This document shows, one piece after another, positions 24,556 to 33,093 of a stretch of 64,000 nucleotides of DNA. Positions within the stretch are counted from its first letter, which is position 1; each line of letters starts with the position of its first letter. Position numbers and translations under genes: made by a program. This stretch comes from an uncultured Muribaculaceae bacterium. Lineage in GTDB: Bacteria; Bacteroidota; Bacteroidia; Bacteroidales; Muribaculaceae. The notes beneath the pieces are model-generated. The model saw nothing but the letters and a program-made list of their open reading frames with translations. It did no database searches and was not told where the DNA came from. Location of the stretch: NCBI GenBank assembly GCA_905233915.1, contig CAJOFM010000012.1:124001-188000 (forward strand). Direction: 5' to 3'.

Positions 24556-24987
24556 ATGAAACGGATTAGATTATATGTGATGGCTGCAGTGCTGGCGGTG
24601 GCTGGCATCATGGCAGGCCAGGCGAGCGCACAGGTGTTGCGCGACGCCGACTTCAACAGCATCGGCCGCATCAATGGCAATGGCGTGGTGCGTGATGTCA
24701 CTGGCCGCTCGGCTGGTTCGTTTGACGCTGACGGCACGGTTCGCGACATCAAGGGCAATGCTGTGGGCGTCATCAAGGAGCTCGAGATTTTTGACATGGA
24801 AGGTACGCGCATCGGCTACATCAACACCGATGGTACCGTGCGCGACGGCGAGAGCAACATCCTGGGCTACATCAGCATCAACGATGGCAAGGTGACCGAT
24901 GCCGAGAAAAAGACCATCGGCTTTGCCCGCGGTGTGCGGGTGGACTGGATTGCCTGCTATTATTTCTTCCATTTTTTTGATAAATAG
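24556..24987 (+). CDS. Secreted 5-fold beta-flower repeat protein
   Basis: 143 residues with a signal peptide (to ASA before QVLRD). Four to five short repeats follow: IGRINGNGVVRD, AGSFDADGTVRD, IGYINTDGTVRD and ILGYISINDGKV, each a G-x-hydrophobic-x-x-(D/N)G-x-(V)-(R)D strand pair, as in the small beta-flower proteins of Bacteroidales. Ends in an aromatic tail (CYYFFHFFDK). Function unknown; location periplasm or outer surface. The stop TAG begins a heptamer array, and the GH3 gene follows after 50 bp. A TAACTTTG box near 24490 may be its promoter. Confidence 0.78.
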   Translation: MKRIRLYVMAAVLAVAGIMAGQASAQVLRDADFNSIGRINGNGVVRDVTGRSAGSFDADGTVRDIKGNAVGVIKELEIFDMEGTRIGYINTDGTVRDGESNILGYISINDGKVTDAEKKTIGFARGVRVDWIACYYFFHFFDK

Positions 24988-25012
24988 GCTTTAGGCTTTA
25001 GGTTTTAGGTGT
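24985..25012. repeat. Heptamer array taggctt (4 units)
   Basis: taggctt, taggctt, taggttt, taggtgt. The first three bases are the stop codon of the beta-flower gene. Confidence 0.85.
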
Positions 25013-25037
25013 TAAGGGATATTGCAACTGACCGATA

Positions 25038-26156
25038 ATGAAACGGGTATTACTGATATCGGCTATTGTGCTGCTGGCAGCCAATAGCCTTTTTGCGCAA
25101 CTGCCGCCCGACTCGGTGCTGCGCCGCTACGCCGCCGGGATGCTCATGGTGGGCTTTAAGGGCGACAGTGTGACCGAGGACTGCGATGCGGCACGCTATG
25201 TGCGCGACCTGAAGGTGGGCGCTATCGTGCTGTTTGACATCGACGTGACGGGCGATGCTACCTTGGGTTCCCGCAATATCACCAGCAAGGAGCGCCTGAC
25301 CGCTATGACCGCGCAACTGCAGGCATGGGCCGATTATCCCTTGCTCATCGCTACCGATCAGGAAGGCGGCAGGGTTGCCCGCTTGAAGCCGCAATACGGT
25401 TTCCAACCTACGGTGACGGCCGAATACCTGGGAACAGTTGATAATGAGGACACTACACGATACTACGCCTCGCGACTTGCCCGCGAGATGGCTGAGGCTG
25501 GTGTGAATGTCAACCTGGCGCCTGTGGTCGATGTGCTCAATCATGACTGTGCCGCTGTGGGCTATTATAACCGATGCTTCTCGATTGATCCTCAGGTTAT
25601 TGCCCGACATGCGGGCTGGTTCATTGAGGAGAACCACCGTCAAGGAGTATTGTGTACCTTGAAGCATTTCCCGGGCCACGGCAACGCCATCGATGACTCG
25701 CATTATGGTTTTGTTGACGTGACCAACGGCTGGACTGCCGAGGAGCTTGAGCCATTCCGCATCCTCATCGATGCCGGTAAGGCTGACCTGATCATGACCG
25801 CCCACTTGTTCAACCGCAATATCGACGACGAGTATCCTGCCACCCTGTCCGCTAAAACGCTTAACGACCTGCTGCGCGTCGAGATGGGTTATGACGGGGT
25901 AATTGTGACCGACGACCTGTACATGCAGGCCATCCGCAACAACTACAGCATCCCCACAGCGCTTGAGCTCGCCATCAACGCGGGTGCCGACCTCATCTGT
26001 GTGGGCAACAACATCAGTACAGGTTTTGAGGCCGACCGCCCCTTCCTGCTCGTGGATATGATTGTCAACTCGGTCAAGGAGGGACGCATCCCGTGGGAGC
26101 GCCTAAAGCAGTCGCACGACCGCCTGCACCAATTACAAGAAAAACTAACACATTGA
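25038..26156 (+). CDS. Glycoside hydrolase family 3, beta-N-acetylhexosaminidase-like
   Basis: 372 residues with a signal peptide ending at FAQL. The GH3 TIM barrel shows LLIATDQEGGRVARL at 102-116, the KHFPGHGNAIDDSH loop (209-222) that carries the His/Asp general-acid pair of NagZ-type enzymes, and VIVTDDLYM with the nucleophile Asp near 296. NagZ-type enzymes release GlcNAc from muropeptides. The short single-domain length also fits this subgroup. It is followed after 2 bp by an LD-carboxypeptidase, so the pair likely acts on peptidoglycan fragments in the periplasm. Confidence 0.9.
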   Translation: MKRVLLISAIVLLAANSLFAQLPPDSVLRRYAAGMLMVGFKGDSVTEDCDAARYVRDLKVGAIVLFDIDVTGDATLGSRNITSKERLTAMTAQLQAWADYPLLIATDQEGGRVARLKPQYGFQPTVTAEYLGTVDNEDTTRYYASRLAREMAEAGVNVNLAPVVDVLNHDCAAVGYYNRCFSIDPQVIARHAGWFIEENHRQGVLCTLKHFPGHGNAIDDSHYGFVDVTNGWTAEELEPFRILIDAGKADLIMTAHLFNRNIDDEYPATLSAKTLNDLLRVEMGYDGVIVTDDLYMQAIRNNYSIPTALELAINAGADLICVGNNISTGFEADRPFLLVDMIVNSVKEGRIPWERLKQSHDRLHQLQEKLTH

Positions 26157-26158
26157 TT

Positions 26159-27163
26159 ATGAATACTAAACGTGCTTTTCTTACAGCTGCCATCGTTCTG
26201 GTGGCTACCATGACCGCTCTTGCCGGCGGCAAAAAACTCAAGATGCCCGCCCCCTTGAAGGTGGGTGACAAAGTCGCCATCATCTCCCCCGCGAGCACGC
26301 CGGGCGAAGATAATCCCGAAAAGGCCGCCGCCACGCTGCGCGCTTGGGGCTTTGTGCCCGTGATAGGTCAGCATGTACTGGCCAAGTACCACGCCTATGC
26401 CGGCACCATCGAGGAGCGTTGTGCCGACCTGCGTTGGGCACTCAACGACCCTGAAATCAAGGCCATCGTGTGTTCGCGTGGAGGTTATGGATCGGCGATG
26501 TTGCTCGATCCGATGACCCATGAAGACTTCAAGCGTCACCCCAAGTGGATTGTGGGCTACAGTGACATTACCGCCTTGCACAGCGCGATGGTGTGCAGCG
26601 GGGTGATGAGTCTGCATGCCAACATGGGAGGCGCCTTGGGTGGCCGTGGTGATTCCGACAGCATCAACCTGATGCTGCGTGACGTGCTCATGGGCAAGTT
26701 GCCCAGCTACACCGTTCCTGCCCATCCGTTGAACAAGATGGGCACGGCCCGCGGTATTGTCATCGGTGGCAACATGGCCGTCTTCACCAACATTGCTGGT
26801 AACCGCGAATGGGATTTTTTGGATCGCGACAACATCAAGGGTAAAGATATTATCCTGTTTTTTGAGGACGTGAGCGAGAGCATGCCCCGCGTCAACAGTA
26901 TGTTACAGGTATTGCGCCTCAAGGGTGTGCTTAACCGGGTCAAGGGCATCATCGTGGGCCGTTTCACCGATTATAAGCACGACGAAGCAGACTACGACAT
27001 GAACGAGATGCTGAGCGAGACGCTGAACAAGTACAATGTTCCCGTTTGCTATGACTTCCCTGCCAGCCATGACGAGGACTGGAACTACCCGATGATTGAG
27101 GGGTGCCCGGCAATCCTCAAGGTAACTCCCGATGGGGTGACATTGACATTTGAGAAAAAATGA
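26159..27163 (+). CDS. LD-carboxypeptidase (peptidase family S66)
   Basis: 334 residues from the ATG at 26159, which gives a signal peptide (MNTKRAFLTAAIVLVATMTA). LdcA removes the terminal D-Ala from tetrapeptide stems of muropeptides. The PLKVGDKVAIISPAS start of the mature protein, the RGGYGS nucleophile-elbow region (107-112), IVGYSDITALH, the IIGGN-like VIGGNMAVF and the C-terminal FPASHDEDWNYPMIEG with the catalytic His are all present. Unlike cytoplasmic E. coli LdcA this one is predicted to be exported. It overlaps the next gene by 4 bp (ATGA). Confidence 0.92.
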   Translation: MNTKRAFLTAAIVLVATMTALAGGKKLKMPAPLKVGDKVAIISPASTPGEDNPEKAAATLRAWGFVPVIGQHVLAKYHAYAGTIEERCADLRWALNDPEIKAIVCSRGGYGSAMLLDPMTHEDFKRHPKWIVGYSDITALHSAMVCSGVMSLHANMGGALGGRGDSDSINLMLRDVLMGKLPSYTVPAHPLNKMGTARGIVIGGNMAVFTNIAGNREWDFLDRDNIKGKDIILFFEDVSESMPRVNSMLQVLRLKGVLNRVKGIIVGRFTDYKHDEADYDMNEMLSETLNKYNVPVCYDFPASHDEDWNYPMIEGCPAILKVTPDGVTLTFEKK

Positions 27164-27702
27164 CGAGGAACGATAAATTTCTTTTGGTTCTCATCGTGCT
27201 GGTGCTCGCACTGGTGGTTGGGCATGTCATGTTGTCGATGGATGTCGTGAAGCATGGCCGCAAGGTCATCTCGCGTGTCGAACTCAAGAACTTGGACCCC
27301 GCCAACAATGGCATCAACATCGAGGTGTATGAGCCATGGTATAACCCCGACAAAGTGCTGTCGTTCAACGTTATGGAACCCGACGAGCGGGACTTTGACC
27401 GCTTTGACGTGACGCGGTGCCTGCTGCAGTGCGCCCAGCAGTTGGGTGAGCGGGATTTCTTGCGCATCTACCTGTGTAACAAGAACGACCGCCTGTACTA
27501 CATCAACGCCGAGGACTTCAAGCGCTTGGGAGAGCAATACAAGAACGGCGAGACGCTGAACACGTTGAGCCTGTATGTGAAGTTGCCTCAGGTGACTTAT
27601 ACGCTCAACGACAGTCTGGCGTTTCCTGCTCACGGCGGTATGCTCAGTAGTATTTCGGACGCTCAGGACTGGAACACCATGATGAGTAATCTTTTACGAT
27701 AG
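27160..27702 (+). CDS. Membrane-anchored protein of unknown function
   Basis: 180 residues with one N-terminal membrane helix (FLLVLIVLVLALVVGHVML) and a soluble, probably periplasmic remainder rich in Asp and Asn. No recognised domain. The ATG overlaps the LdcA stop codon, so translation is coupled to it; a role near peptidoglycan recycling is possible by context only. The stop TAG begins a heptamer array. Confidence 0.72.
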   Translation: MTRNDKFLLVLIVLVLALVVGHVMLSMDVVKHGRKVISRVELKNLDPANNGINIEVYEPWYNPDKVLSFNVMEPDERDFDRFDVTRCLLQCAQQLGERDFLRIYLCNKNDRLYYINAEDFKRLGEQYKNGETLNTLSLYVKLPQVTYTLNDSLAFPAHGGMLSSISDAQDWNTMMSNLLR

Positions 27703-27727
27703 GCGTTAGGCGTTAGGCTTTAGGTAT
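27700..27727. repeat. Heptamer array taggcgt (4 units)
   Basis: taggcgt, taggcgt, taggctt, taggtat. The first unit starts with the stop codon of the preceding gene. Confidence 0.85.
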
Positions 27728-27745
27728 TAGAAATATTATAGCGAA

Positions 27746-27777
27746 ACCGCCGCTCGACAATTAAGTCGGGCGGCGGT
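27746..27777. terminator. Bidirectional terminator hairpin
   Basis: ACCGCCGCTCGAC pairs with GTCGGGCGGCGGT around AATTAA. It lies between two convergent genes and can serve both. Confidence 0.75.
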
Positions 27778-27820
27778 CGCCATAGGAATAGATTTTAAAA
27801 TATTTTATTATTGGCTTGAT

Positions 27821-29284
27821 TTAGAACTTGAAGTCGATACCAGCGCCGAAGACCTTATTGGTGCGGCTGTAAGTGTCGCTACCGGGCATCGTGGTGTTGA
27901 AGTAATTCTCCTCGTTGCGCTTGTAGTCCTTGTAGGTGGTCCAGAAGTAACCCACGTTCACCTTCACCTTCTCGCTCAGGTTGACTGCGCCACCGAAGCC
28001 GATGGAGTAGCTGTCGCAGGAGAAGGAAGTGTGGGTCTGGAAATCGTCGCTCAGGCCGTAGTCGGTGTTTTGGGCACCGGCGCTCACGGTGAACATCTTG
28101 TTGATGTCCCACTCGACACCGGCCAGCACCTCGTGGGTACCGTGGCGCAAGTGTTTCTGCTTGTCATGGGCCATCTCGGCGTGCTTGTCGTCATAGTAGT
28201 GGTACTCGACGGTGGCGCGCAGCTTGTTGGGGATGAACTCATAGCCCAGGGCGGTATAGAGTACCGCGGGCAAGTCGTTGGGCGTGTTCACACCGTGCTT
28301 GTAGTCGTTCAGCGCAGCCTCAAAGGCGGCAGGTTCGGCCGTAGCGGTCTTGGTATCGTTCTCGATGTTGAGGTTGGTCTTGAACTCATACTTGGCAGCC
28401 AGGGTGAAACCTTTCCACACCAGGTCCACACCGATGATGGGAGTGATGCCCCAACCGGTCTGGGAGCAGTCCAATTCAATGTTGGCCATCTCACCGTTCT
28501 GGTTAACCAGCGTGTTCAAGGTGGGAGCCAAAGCAGGGTAGGCGATAGCGATCTGCTGCACTGTCGTGGCCAGTTCGGGCTTGGGCATGACCTTGACAAA
28601 GCCACTGTAGTTGCCGTCGAAGTAATTCATGCGTCCACCAGCGTAAACACTCAGCCAGTCAAGCACCTTGTAGGTGGCACCGAGTTGCATGCCATAGATG
28701 TACTGGCGGCCCTTCATTGCCGAGTTGATGTCATACTTGTCGACCGTCAAGGGCAGCAAGCCAGCGATACGCGGGTCGGCCATGATGGGAGCGGTAGTGG
28801 GGTTGGAGGCAAGGGCCTGAGCCAATTGGGCAGTCTGGCCGTAGATACCGGCCATGATGCTCGCGTCAAACACGGGCAGGCCGCTGTCGAAGTTGCACTT
28901 GCCGCCACCACCGGTGAAACCGAAGAAGCCCGAGAATGTCCAGCGGTCCTTCTTGTAGGCACCATAGAGTGACGGAATCACGGGAGCCTCGGCCTTACCC
29001 TTGTACAGGCGGGGATTTTCGGTAGGGGGAAAGAGGGGGAATTGCGTGAGCACGTCACGACGCTGCGAGGCGCTCTGGATGTTCAGTGACAGGGTCCAGC
29101 CGTCATGGTCCATAAAGGCCAGACCGGCAGGGTTAGTATAGACACCGTCAATCTCGTGGCTTGCACCACGTGCCATCATGCGCATGAACGCGATATGCTG
29201 GTTGGTGTTATGGAGCAGTCCGCCGGCAAATGCCGAGAAAGTGACTGCAGCGAGAGAGAGCACTAATGTTGTAATCCTTTTCAT
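27821..29284 (-). CDS. Outer membrane protein, OmpP1/FadL/TodX family
   Basis: 487 residues with a signal peptide ending AFAGG. The start of the mature protein (GGLLHNTNQHIAFMRMMARGAS...VYTNPAGLAF) is the FadL hatch-domain signature, followed by many alternating beta strands and a terminal aromatic residue (IDFKF) typical of outer membrane barrels. FadL-like channels let hydrophobic compounds such as fatty acids pass. Single-gene unit with a TACTTTTG box at 29338-29345. Ligand is not known. Confidence 0.9.
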   Translation of the reverse strand: MKRITTLVLSLAAVTFSAFAGGLLHNTNQHIAFMRMMARGASHEIDGVYTNPAGLAFMDHDGWTLSLNIQSASQRRDVLTQFPLFPPTENPRLYKGKAEAPVIPSLYGAYKKDRWTFSGFFGFTGGGGKCNFDSGLPVFDASIMAGIYGQTAQLAQALASNPTTAPIMADPRIAGLLPLTVDKYDINSAMKGRQYIYGMQLGATYKVLDWLSVYAGGRMNYFDGNYSGFVKVMPKPELATTVQQIAIAYPALAPTLNTLVNQNGEMANIELDCSQTGWGITPIIGVDLVWKGFTLAAKYEFKTNLNIENDTKTATAEPAAFEAALNDYKHGVNTPNDLPAVLYTALGYEFIPNKLRATVEYHYYDDKHAEMAHDKQKHLRHGTHEVLAGVEWDINKMFTVSAGAQNTDYGLSDDFQTHTSFSCDSYSIGFGGAVNLSEKVKVNVGYFWTTYKDYKRNEENYFNTTMPGSDTYSRTNKVFGAGIDFKF

Positions 29285-29337
29285 TGCTATACCTATTTTT
29301 TATTAAAAACAAACCTGAAGTGGAGATTTTGAGACTA

Positions 29338-29345
29338 CAAAAGTA
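29338..29345 (-). promoter_or_regulatory. -7 box TACTTTTG of the FadL-like gene
   Basis: TAnnTTTG match 54 bp upstream of the start codon. Confidence 0.5.
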
Positions 29346-29473
29346 CTGTTATGACTTAAACTACTGGTCAAAAAGTCACAAAAAATGGCCTTTTTGCTCC
29401 ATATTGCCACATTATTACATTTTTTAACAATCCAAAAATGTTAAAATCGCAGGAAAAGATGCCAAATTATTGG

Positions 29474-29481
29474 TAATTTTG
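29474..29481 (+). promoter_or_regulatory. -7 box TAATTTTG of the LOG-family gene
   Basis: TAnnTTTG match 35 bp before the ATG at 29516. Confidence 0.5.
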
Positions 29482-29515
29482 TGATTCATGAACTTAACCC
29501 AAGGACCATTATAAA

Positions 29516-30475
29516 ATGATTACCAACACTGGATATGAAGAGCTGAAGGATGTGATGGCCTACCTCGCCGAGGTGCCGTTTGACGTGTCGCGCAAGTCGC
29601 TATACCATCCCGCGGAACTTTATGAAGGCTTCGACCCCATAGATGAGAGCAGTTACAGCAAGTGTTTTGACAGCATCATTTACCAGCGTTACATGTCGCT
29701 GGGGCAGCATACCAACAATGTGAATGAGTTGCTAGCACGCACTTTGCACGACCATAGCATTCACACGGCGCTGGCACGCTTCTTCAAGACCTACGACCAT
29801 CGCCGCTGTGTGGGCGTCATGGGTGGACATGCCCAGCTCAGGACCGACAAGATCTACCGCGACATCGCCTTGTTGAGCAAGCGGCTCACCGAGGAGGGAT
29901 TTGTCATGTTGAGCGGTGGAGGCCCAGGAGCGATGGAAGCCACCCACTTGGGGGCATGGATGGCAGGATACCCCAGTCAAGATATGGAAGATGCACTCGC
30001 GACGATGCTGCCCGCGCCGTCATTCAGGGATAAGGGATGGCTGCATACCGCCTTCACCGTGATGGAGCAGTATCCGCAGCAAGAGTATGTGAGTCTGGGC
30101 ATTCCCACGTGGCGATATGGCCACGAGCCGTCAACGCCGTTTGCCACGCACATCGCCAAATTCTTTGAGAACAGTATCCGCGAGGACAATATCCTCACCC
30201 TGGCCTTCGGCGGCATTATCTACACGCCAGGCAGTGCAGGCACCCTGCAGGAAATCTTCCAGGAAGCGGTGCAGAACCACTACCTTACCTTTGGCTATGC
30301 CAGCCCGATGATATTCATGGGCAAGCAATTCTGGACCGAGGAAATCCCCGTTTATCCCCTGTTGGAACACCTGATGGAGACCGGCAAGTACAAGAACCTG
30401 CTAATTACCCTCACCGACGACATCGACGAGGCAGTCGCCACCCTGCAGCAATTCAGCCAGCAACAAGTCCAATAA
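29516..30475 (+). CDS. LOG-family Rossmann-fold nucleotide-binding protein
   Basis: 319 residues. The Rossmann domain carries VGVMGGH near residue 100, MLSGGGPGAMEATHLGA near 132, and IYTPGSAGTLQEIFQE near 240, the counterpart of the PGGxGTxxE motif of LOG proteins. True LOG enzymes release cytokinin bases from their 5'-monophosphates; many bacterial relatives are nucleotide phosphoribohydrolases. Here the GG of PGG is GS, and about 90 extra residues precede the domain, so the reaction is uncertain. Cytoplasmic. Confidence 0.82.
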   Translation: MITNTGYEELKDVMAYLAEVPFDVSRKSLYHPAELYEGFDPIDESSYSKCFDSIIYQRYMSLGQHTNNVNELLARTLHDHSIHTALARFFKTYDHRRCVGVMGGHAQLRTDKIYRDIALLSKRLTEEGFVMLSGGGPGAMEATHLGAWMAGYPSQDMEDALATMLPAPSFRDKGWLHTAFTVMEQYPQQEYVSLGIPTWRYGHEPSTPFATHIAKFFENSIREDNILTLAFGGIIYTPGSAGTLQEIFQEAVQNHYLTFGYASPMIFMGKQFWTEEIPVYPLLEHLMETGKYKNLLITLTDDIDEAVATLQQFSQQQVQ

Positions 30476-30513
30476 GACACTTTATTTCTCTAGAAACGGT
30501 TGCGAAAAAAAGG

Positions 30514-30584
30514 AAAACAACAAGCACAATAAATACAATTACTTGTCAATCAATAATTTGTATTTATTGTACTTGTTGTTGTTT
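30514..30584. terminator. Long hairpin between convergent genes
   Basis: ACAATAAATACAA and its flank pair with TTGTATTTATTGT, extended by CAACAAG/CTTGTTG with one wobble that is G-U only in minus-strand RNA. It shares the ATAAATACAA arm with the hairpin at 281-353. It may terminate both the LOG gene and pyrH. Confidence 0.6.
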
Positions 30585-30616
30585 TATATAATTCGCGGCT
30601 TTGAATGAGGGTTTAC

Positions 30617-30636
30617 GGCCACGCCAAGGCGAGGCC
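30617..30636. repeat. GC palindrome GGCCACGCC/GGCGAGGCC
   Basis: Short inverted repeat with a two-base loop inside the pyrH downstream region. Resembles dispersed Bacteroidales palindromes. Confidence 0.5.
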
Positions 30637-30653
30637 CTACAGTGCGGATGCCC

Positions 30654-30681
30654 CTCTAAACCCTAAACTCTAAACGCTAAA
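30654..30681. repeat. Heptamer array ctctaaa (4 units)
   Basis: ctctaaa, ccctaaa, ctctaaa, cgctaaa, 18 bp beyond the pyrH stop codon. This is the only array that does not touch a start or stop codon. Confidence 0.75.
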
Positions 30682-30699
30682 CTGCGAGCGCAGCGAGCA

Positions 30700-31413
30700 T
30701 CACAGGGTGACGACGGTGCCGATGGGCTCGCCGCTCATCACCTTGTGGAGGTTGCCGTACACGTCCATGTTGAACACGTGGATGGGCAACTTGTTGTCGC
30801 GGGCCATCACGGTGGCGGTCATGTCCATGACCTTGAGGCCGCGGTTGTAAATCTCGTCATAGGTGATGCGGTCAAACTTGGTGGCCGTGGGATCCTTCTC
30901 GGGGTCGGCGGTGTAGATGCCGTCCACGCGGGTGCCCTTGAGCATGACGTCGGCCTCGACCTCGATGGCACGCAGCGTGCTGCCCGTGTCGGTGGTGAAG
31001 AAAGGGCTGCCTGTGCCGCAGGAGCAGATGGCGACCTTGCCGGCCTGCATGGCGTCGATGGCGCGCCACTTGCTGTAGGGCTCACCGATGGGGAACATGC
31101 CGATGGCAGTGAATACCTGAGCGGGTTGGCCGATGGCCTCGAGTGCCGACGAGAGTGCCAACGCGTTGATGACCGTGGCGAGCATACCCATTTGGTCGCC
31201 CTTGACGCGGTCAAAACCCTGGGCTGCACCCTTGAGGCCGCGGAAGATGTTGCCGCCACCCACAACGATGGCGACCTGAACGCCAGCATCCACAATTTCC
31301 TTGATTTGGGTGGCATAGTCGGCGACGCGCTGTGCGTCGATACCGCTGCCCTGTTCTGCTGCCAGCGACTCGCCGCTGAGCTTGAGTAATATGCGATGAT
31401 AAATAGGTGTCAT
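30700..31413 (-). CDS. pyrH: UMP kinase
   Basis: 237 residues, usual length. PyrH phosphorylates UMP to UDP with ATP. Conserved parts of the amino-acid-kinase fold: ILLKLSGESL at the start, VVGGGNIFRG, GDQMGMLATVINALAL, FFTTDTGSTLRA for the nucleotide, and VDGIYTADPEKDP. The ATG at 31413 is chosen because the longer frame runs into the terminator hairpin at 31441. Neighbour of the TPR-protein gene on the same strand but separated by that terminator. Confidence 0.97.
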   Translation of the reverse strand: MTPIYHRILLKLSGESLAAEQGSGIDAQRVADYATQIKEIVDAGVQVAIVVGGGNIFRGLKGAAQGFDRVKGDQMGMLATVINALALSSALEAIGQPAQVFTAIGMFPIGEPYSKWRAIDAMQAGKVAICSCGTGSPFFTTDTGSTLRAIEVEADVMLKGTRVDGIYTADPEKDPTATKFDRITYDEIYNRGLKVMDMTATVMARDNKLPIHVFNMDVYGNLHKVMSGEPIGTVVTL

Positions 31414-31434
31414 GTCTTCTACATTTATTTTATG

Positions 31435-31472
31435 AAAAAAGGACTGGCACAAAACCAAGTTTTGTCCAATCC
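31435..31472 (-). terminator. Intrinsic terminator after the TPR gene
   Basis: On the minus strand GGATTGGACAAAAC pairs with GTTTTGTGCCAGTCC around a short loop, followed by six T. It separates the TPR gene from pyrH. Confidence 0.8.
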
Positions 31473-31501
31473 CTTATTTCTTAAATCATTATTAATGATG
31501 A

Positions 31502-32182
31502 TTATTTTCCTGCAAGTGCGTTGGCACGCTCCAAGTACTTGTCTACATTGAAACCAGTCTGCTGGGAGTACATGATGTACTTGTCCTTGATGGTCTGGTA
31601 GATAGCAGCCTCGTCGGCATACTTCTTCTGCTCATGCAGCACCGTAGCCTTCTTGATCATGAAAGCGGGAGCGTAAACCTCGTTTTCACCAGCCATGCTG
31701 ATAGCATTGTCATAGGCAGCGATAGCCTTATCAAGCTTCTTGAGGTTAACGTAGCAGTCACCGAGCAGCGACTGTGAGGCGGGACCGACCAGGTTGCCAT
31801 TGGCGCTGTAGTCCTCAAGGTGCTTGGCGGCCTTCTCATATTCACCCTTCTGATAAAGCAGGATGGCGGCGTTGAGATGTGCGCGTTCGGCGGGCTTATT
31901 GCTGAACTCGGCAGCAACTTTCTCATAATCCTTCAATGCCTGGTCCTGGTTGCCTTGCATCAGCTCCAGATCGGCAGTACCCATCTGGTCCTTAGCCTTC
32001 TGGAGGTTCGGGTTACGGATACCGTAAATGTAACCGATAGCGAGCAATGCGAGCACTGCGATAGCGATGAGTGCCCAGTTGATGTACTTCTTGTTGTCTT
32101 CAATGCGTTGTGCCGCACTCGTCAGTGACTCATTCACCTCTTCGAGCGTTGTGCGGGCACTTTGATTTTGTTTCTTTGCCAT
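31502..32182 (-). CDS. Membrane-anchored TPR protein (YfgM/BamD-like)
   Basis: 226 residues from the ATG at 32182. A polar cytoplasmic N-terminus of about 35 residues precedes one membrane helix (INWALIAIAVLALLAIGYIYG), then four to five tetratricopeptide repeats (LMQGNQDQALKDYEKVA, LLYQKGEYEKAAKHLED, NLKKLDKAIAAYDNA, LHEQKKYADEAAIY). Such proteins act as periplasmic chaperone or complex scaffolds; a specific partner is not evident. The longer upstream frame overlaps the promoter TACTTTTG at 32227 and is excluded. Confidence 0.85.
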   Translation of the reverse strand: MAKKQNQSARTTLEEVNESLTSAAQRIEDNKKYINWALIAIAVLALLAIGYIYGIRNPNLQKAKDQMGTADLELMQGNQDQALKDYEKVAAEFSNKPAERAHLNAAILLYQKGEYEKAAKHLEDYSANGNLVGPASQSLLGDCYVNLKKLDKAIAAYDNAISMAGENEVYAPAFMIKKATVLHEQKKYADEAAIYQTIKDKYIMYSQQTGFNVDKYLERANALAGK

Positions 32183-32226
32183 TTCTATTTCGTTAATATT
32201 TAATGTATTCGACAGTTTAGCGGGTG

Positions 32227-32315
32227 CAAAAGTAATAGTTATTCTTAAAATGCAAAAGCAAAAAGCCAACATTTTTTGTTTTTCTTGCATTTTTGGCGGC
32301 AAAGTACTACCTTTG
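32227..32315. promoter_or_regulatory. Divergent promoters, TPR gene and zinc-ribbon gene
   Basis: TACTTTTG on the minus strand at 32227-32234 serves the TPR gene; TACCTTTG on the plus strand at 32308-32315 serves the zinc-ribbon gene. Between them lies an A/T-rich imperfect palindrome with AAAATGCAA and TTGCATTTT arms (about 32248-32294), a possible operator. Confidence 0.5.
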
Positions 32316-32337
32316 CACCCATTCAAAAAGAAAAGTC

Positions 32338-32922
32338 ATGGAACTCCAATGCCCACAATGCGGAAAATGGATGGCCGTGTCCAAGGAGGAACTCCTGCAA
32401 CACGATTGCCAAGTGGTGTGTCCACAATGCCTTGCCGTGTGCCTGTACGAGAATGACACGTTGGTCGTCAGGGACGACAGCGATGCCCCCTATCGTCACA
32501 CGGCTACTGTGGTCGAGCCACCCAAGGCTGATACACGTTTTTGCCATAGTTGCGGCAAGCAGTTGCCTGCCGGCATCAGGTTCTGCCCCTATTGTGGCGC
32601 TGACCTGGAGGCTCCGTTTGAGAAGCCTCAGGAGATTGTCCAGCCCCAGCCCGAACCGACGAAGCCCGTTGAGACGAAGAGGCGCCCCGATGTGCAAGAG
32701 CAGGAACAGCCCGCCCCGTCGCCCGTGCGTCAGTCAAGCAACCAGATGGAGGACAAGTTGCGCACTATCGGGCACCGCTATGATGGCGGGATACACTTGC
32801 ATCAGCATGGCACGATGCCGAGCACGGCTTTCAAGGTTGTGGCCTATGCTGTTATCGCAATATTGTTGGCGTTGCTGGTTTACCTCATCTATGCTGGAGC
32901 CAGCATCGATACGACTGTTTGA
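32338..32922 (+). CDS. Zinc-ribbon membrane protein
   Basis: 194 residues. Residues 1-35 hold a first zinc ribbon (LQCPQCGKW...VVCPQCLAVC), residues about 65-90 a second zinc_ribbon_2 module (FCHSCGKQLPAGIRFCPYCGADL). A Pro/Gln/Glu-rich linker leads to a C-terminal membrane helix (VVAYAVIAILLALLVYLIYAG). Tail-anchored double zinc-ribbon proteins are common in Bacteroidota and have no assigned function; protein-protein contact is likely. Single-gene unit closed by the hairpin at 32953. Confidence 0.8.
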   Translation: MELQCPQCGKWMAVSKEELLQHDCQVVCPQCLAVCLYENDTLVVRDDSDAPYRHTATVVEPPKADTRFCHSCGKQLPAGIRFCPYCGADLEAPFEKPQEIVQPQPEPTKPVETKRRPDVQEQEQPAPSPVRQSSNQMEDKLRTIGHRYDGGIHLHQHGTMPSTAFKVVAYAVIAILLALLVYLIYAGASIDTTV

Positions 32923-32952
32923 CGTGTAATATCATCTGGCAAATAGAGAAAT

Positions 32953-32988
32953 ACTAGGGCGCATTCCTTTCAATGGAGTGTGCCCTAG
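32953..32988 (+). terminator. Terminator hairpin after the zinc-ribbon gene
   Basis: ACTAGGGCGCATTCC pairs with GGAGTGTGCCCTAGT around TTTCAAT, followed by a T-rich tail. Confidence 0.75.
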
Positions 32989-33042
32989 TGATTATTTATT
33001 GAAATATAGTTATTATTTGCCCCGAAATAGCCGTTTTTGTTA

Positions 33043-33050
33043 TATATTTG
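33043..33050 (+). promoter_or_regulatory. -7 box TATATTTG of the M6 protease gene
   Basis: Part of TATATATTTGCGGC, which recurs unchanged upstream of the DUF4923 gene at 36072. The ATG is 44 bp downstream. Confidence 0.55.
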
Positions 33051-33093
33051 CGGCAATCAATTAAAATTATCAACAGAATAACTACTTAGCCCG

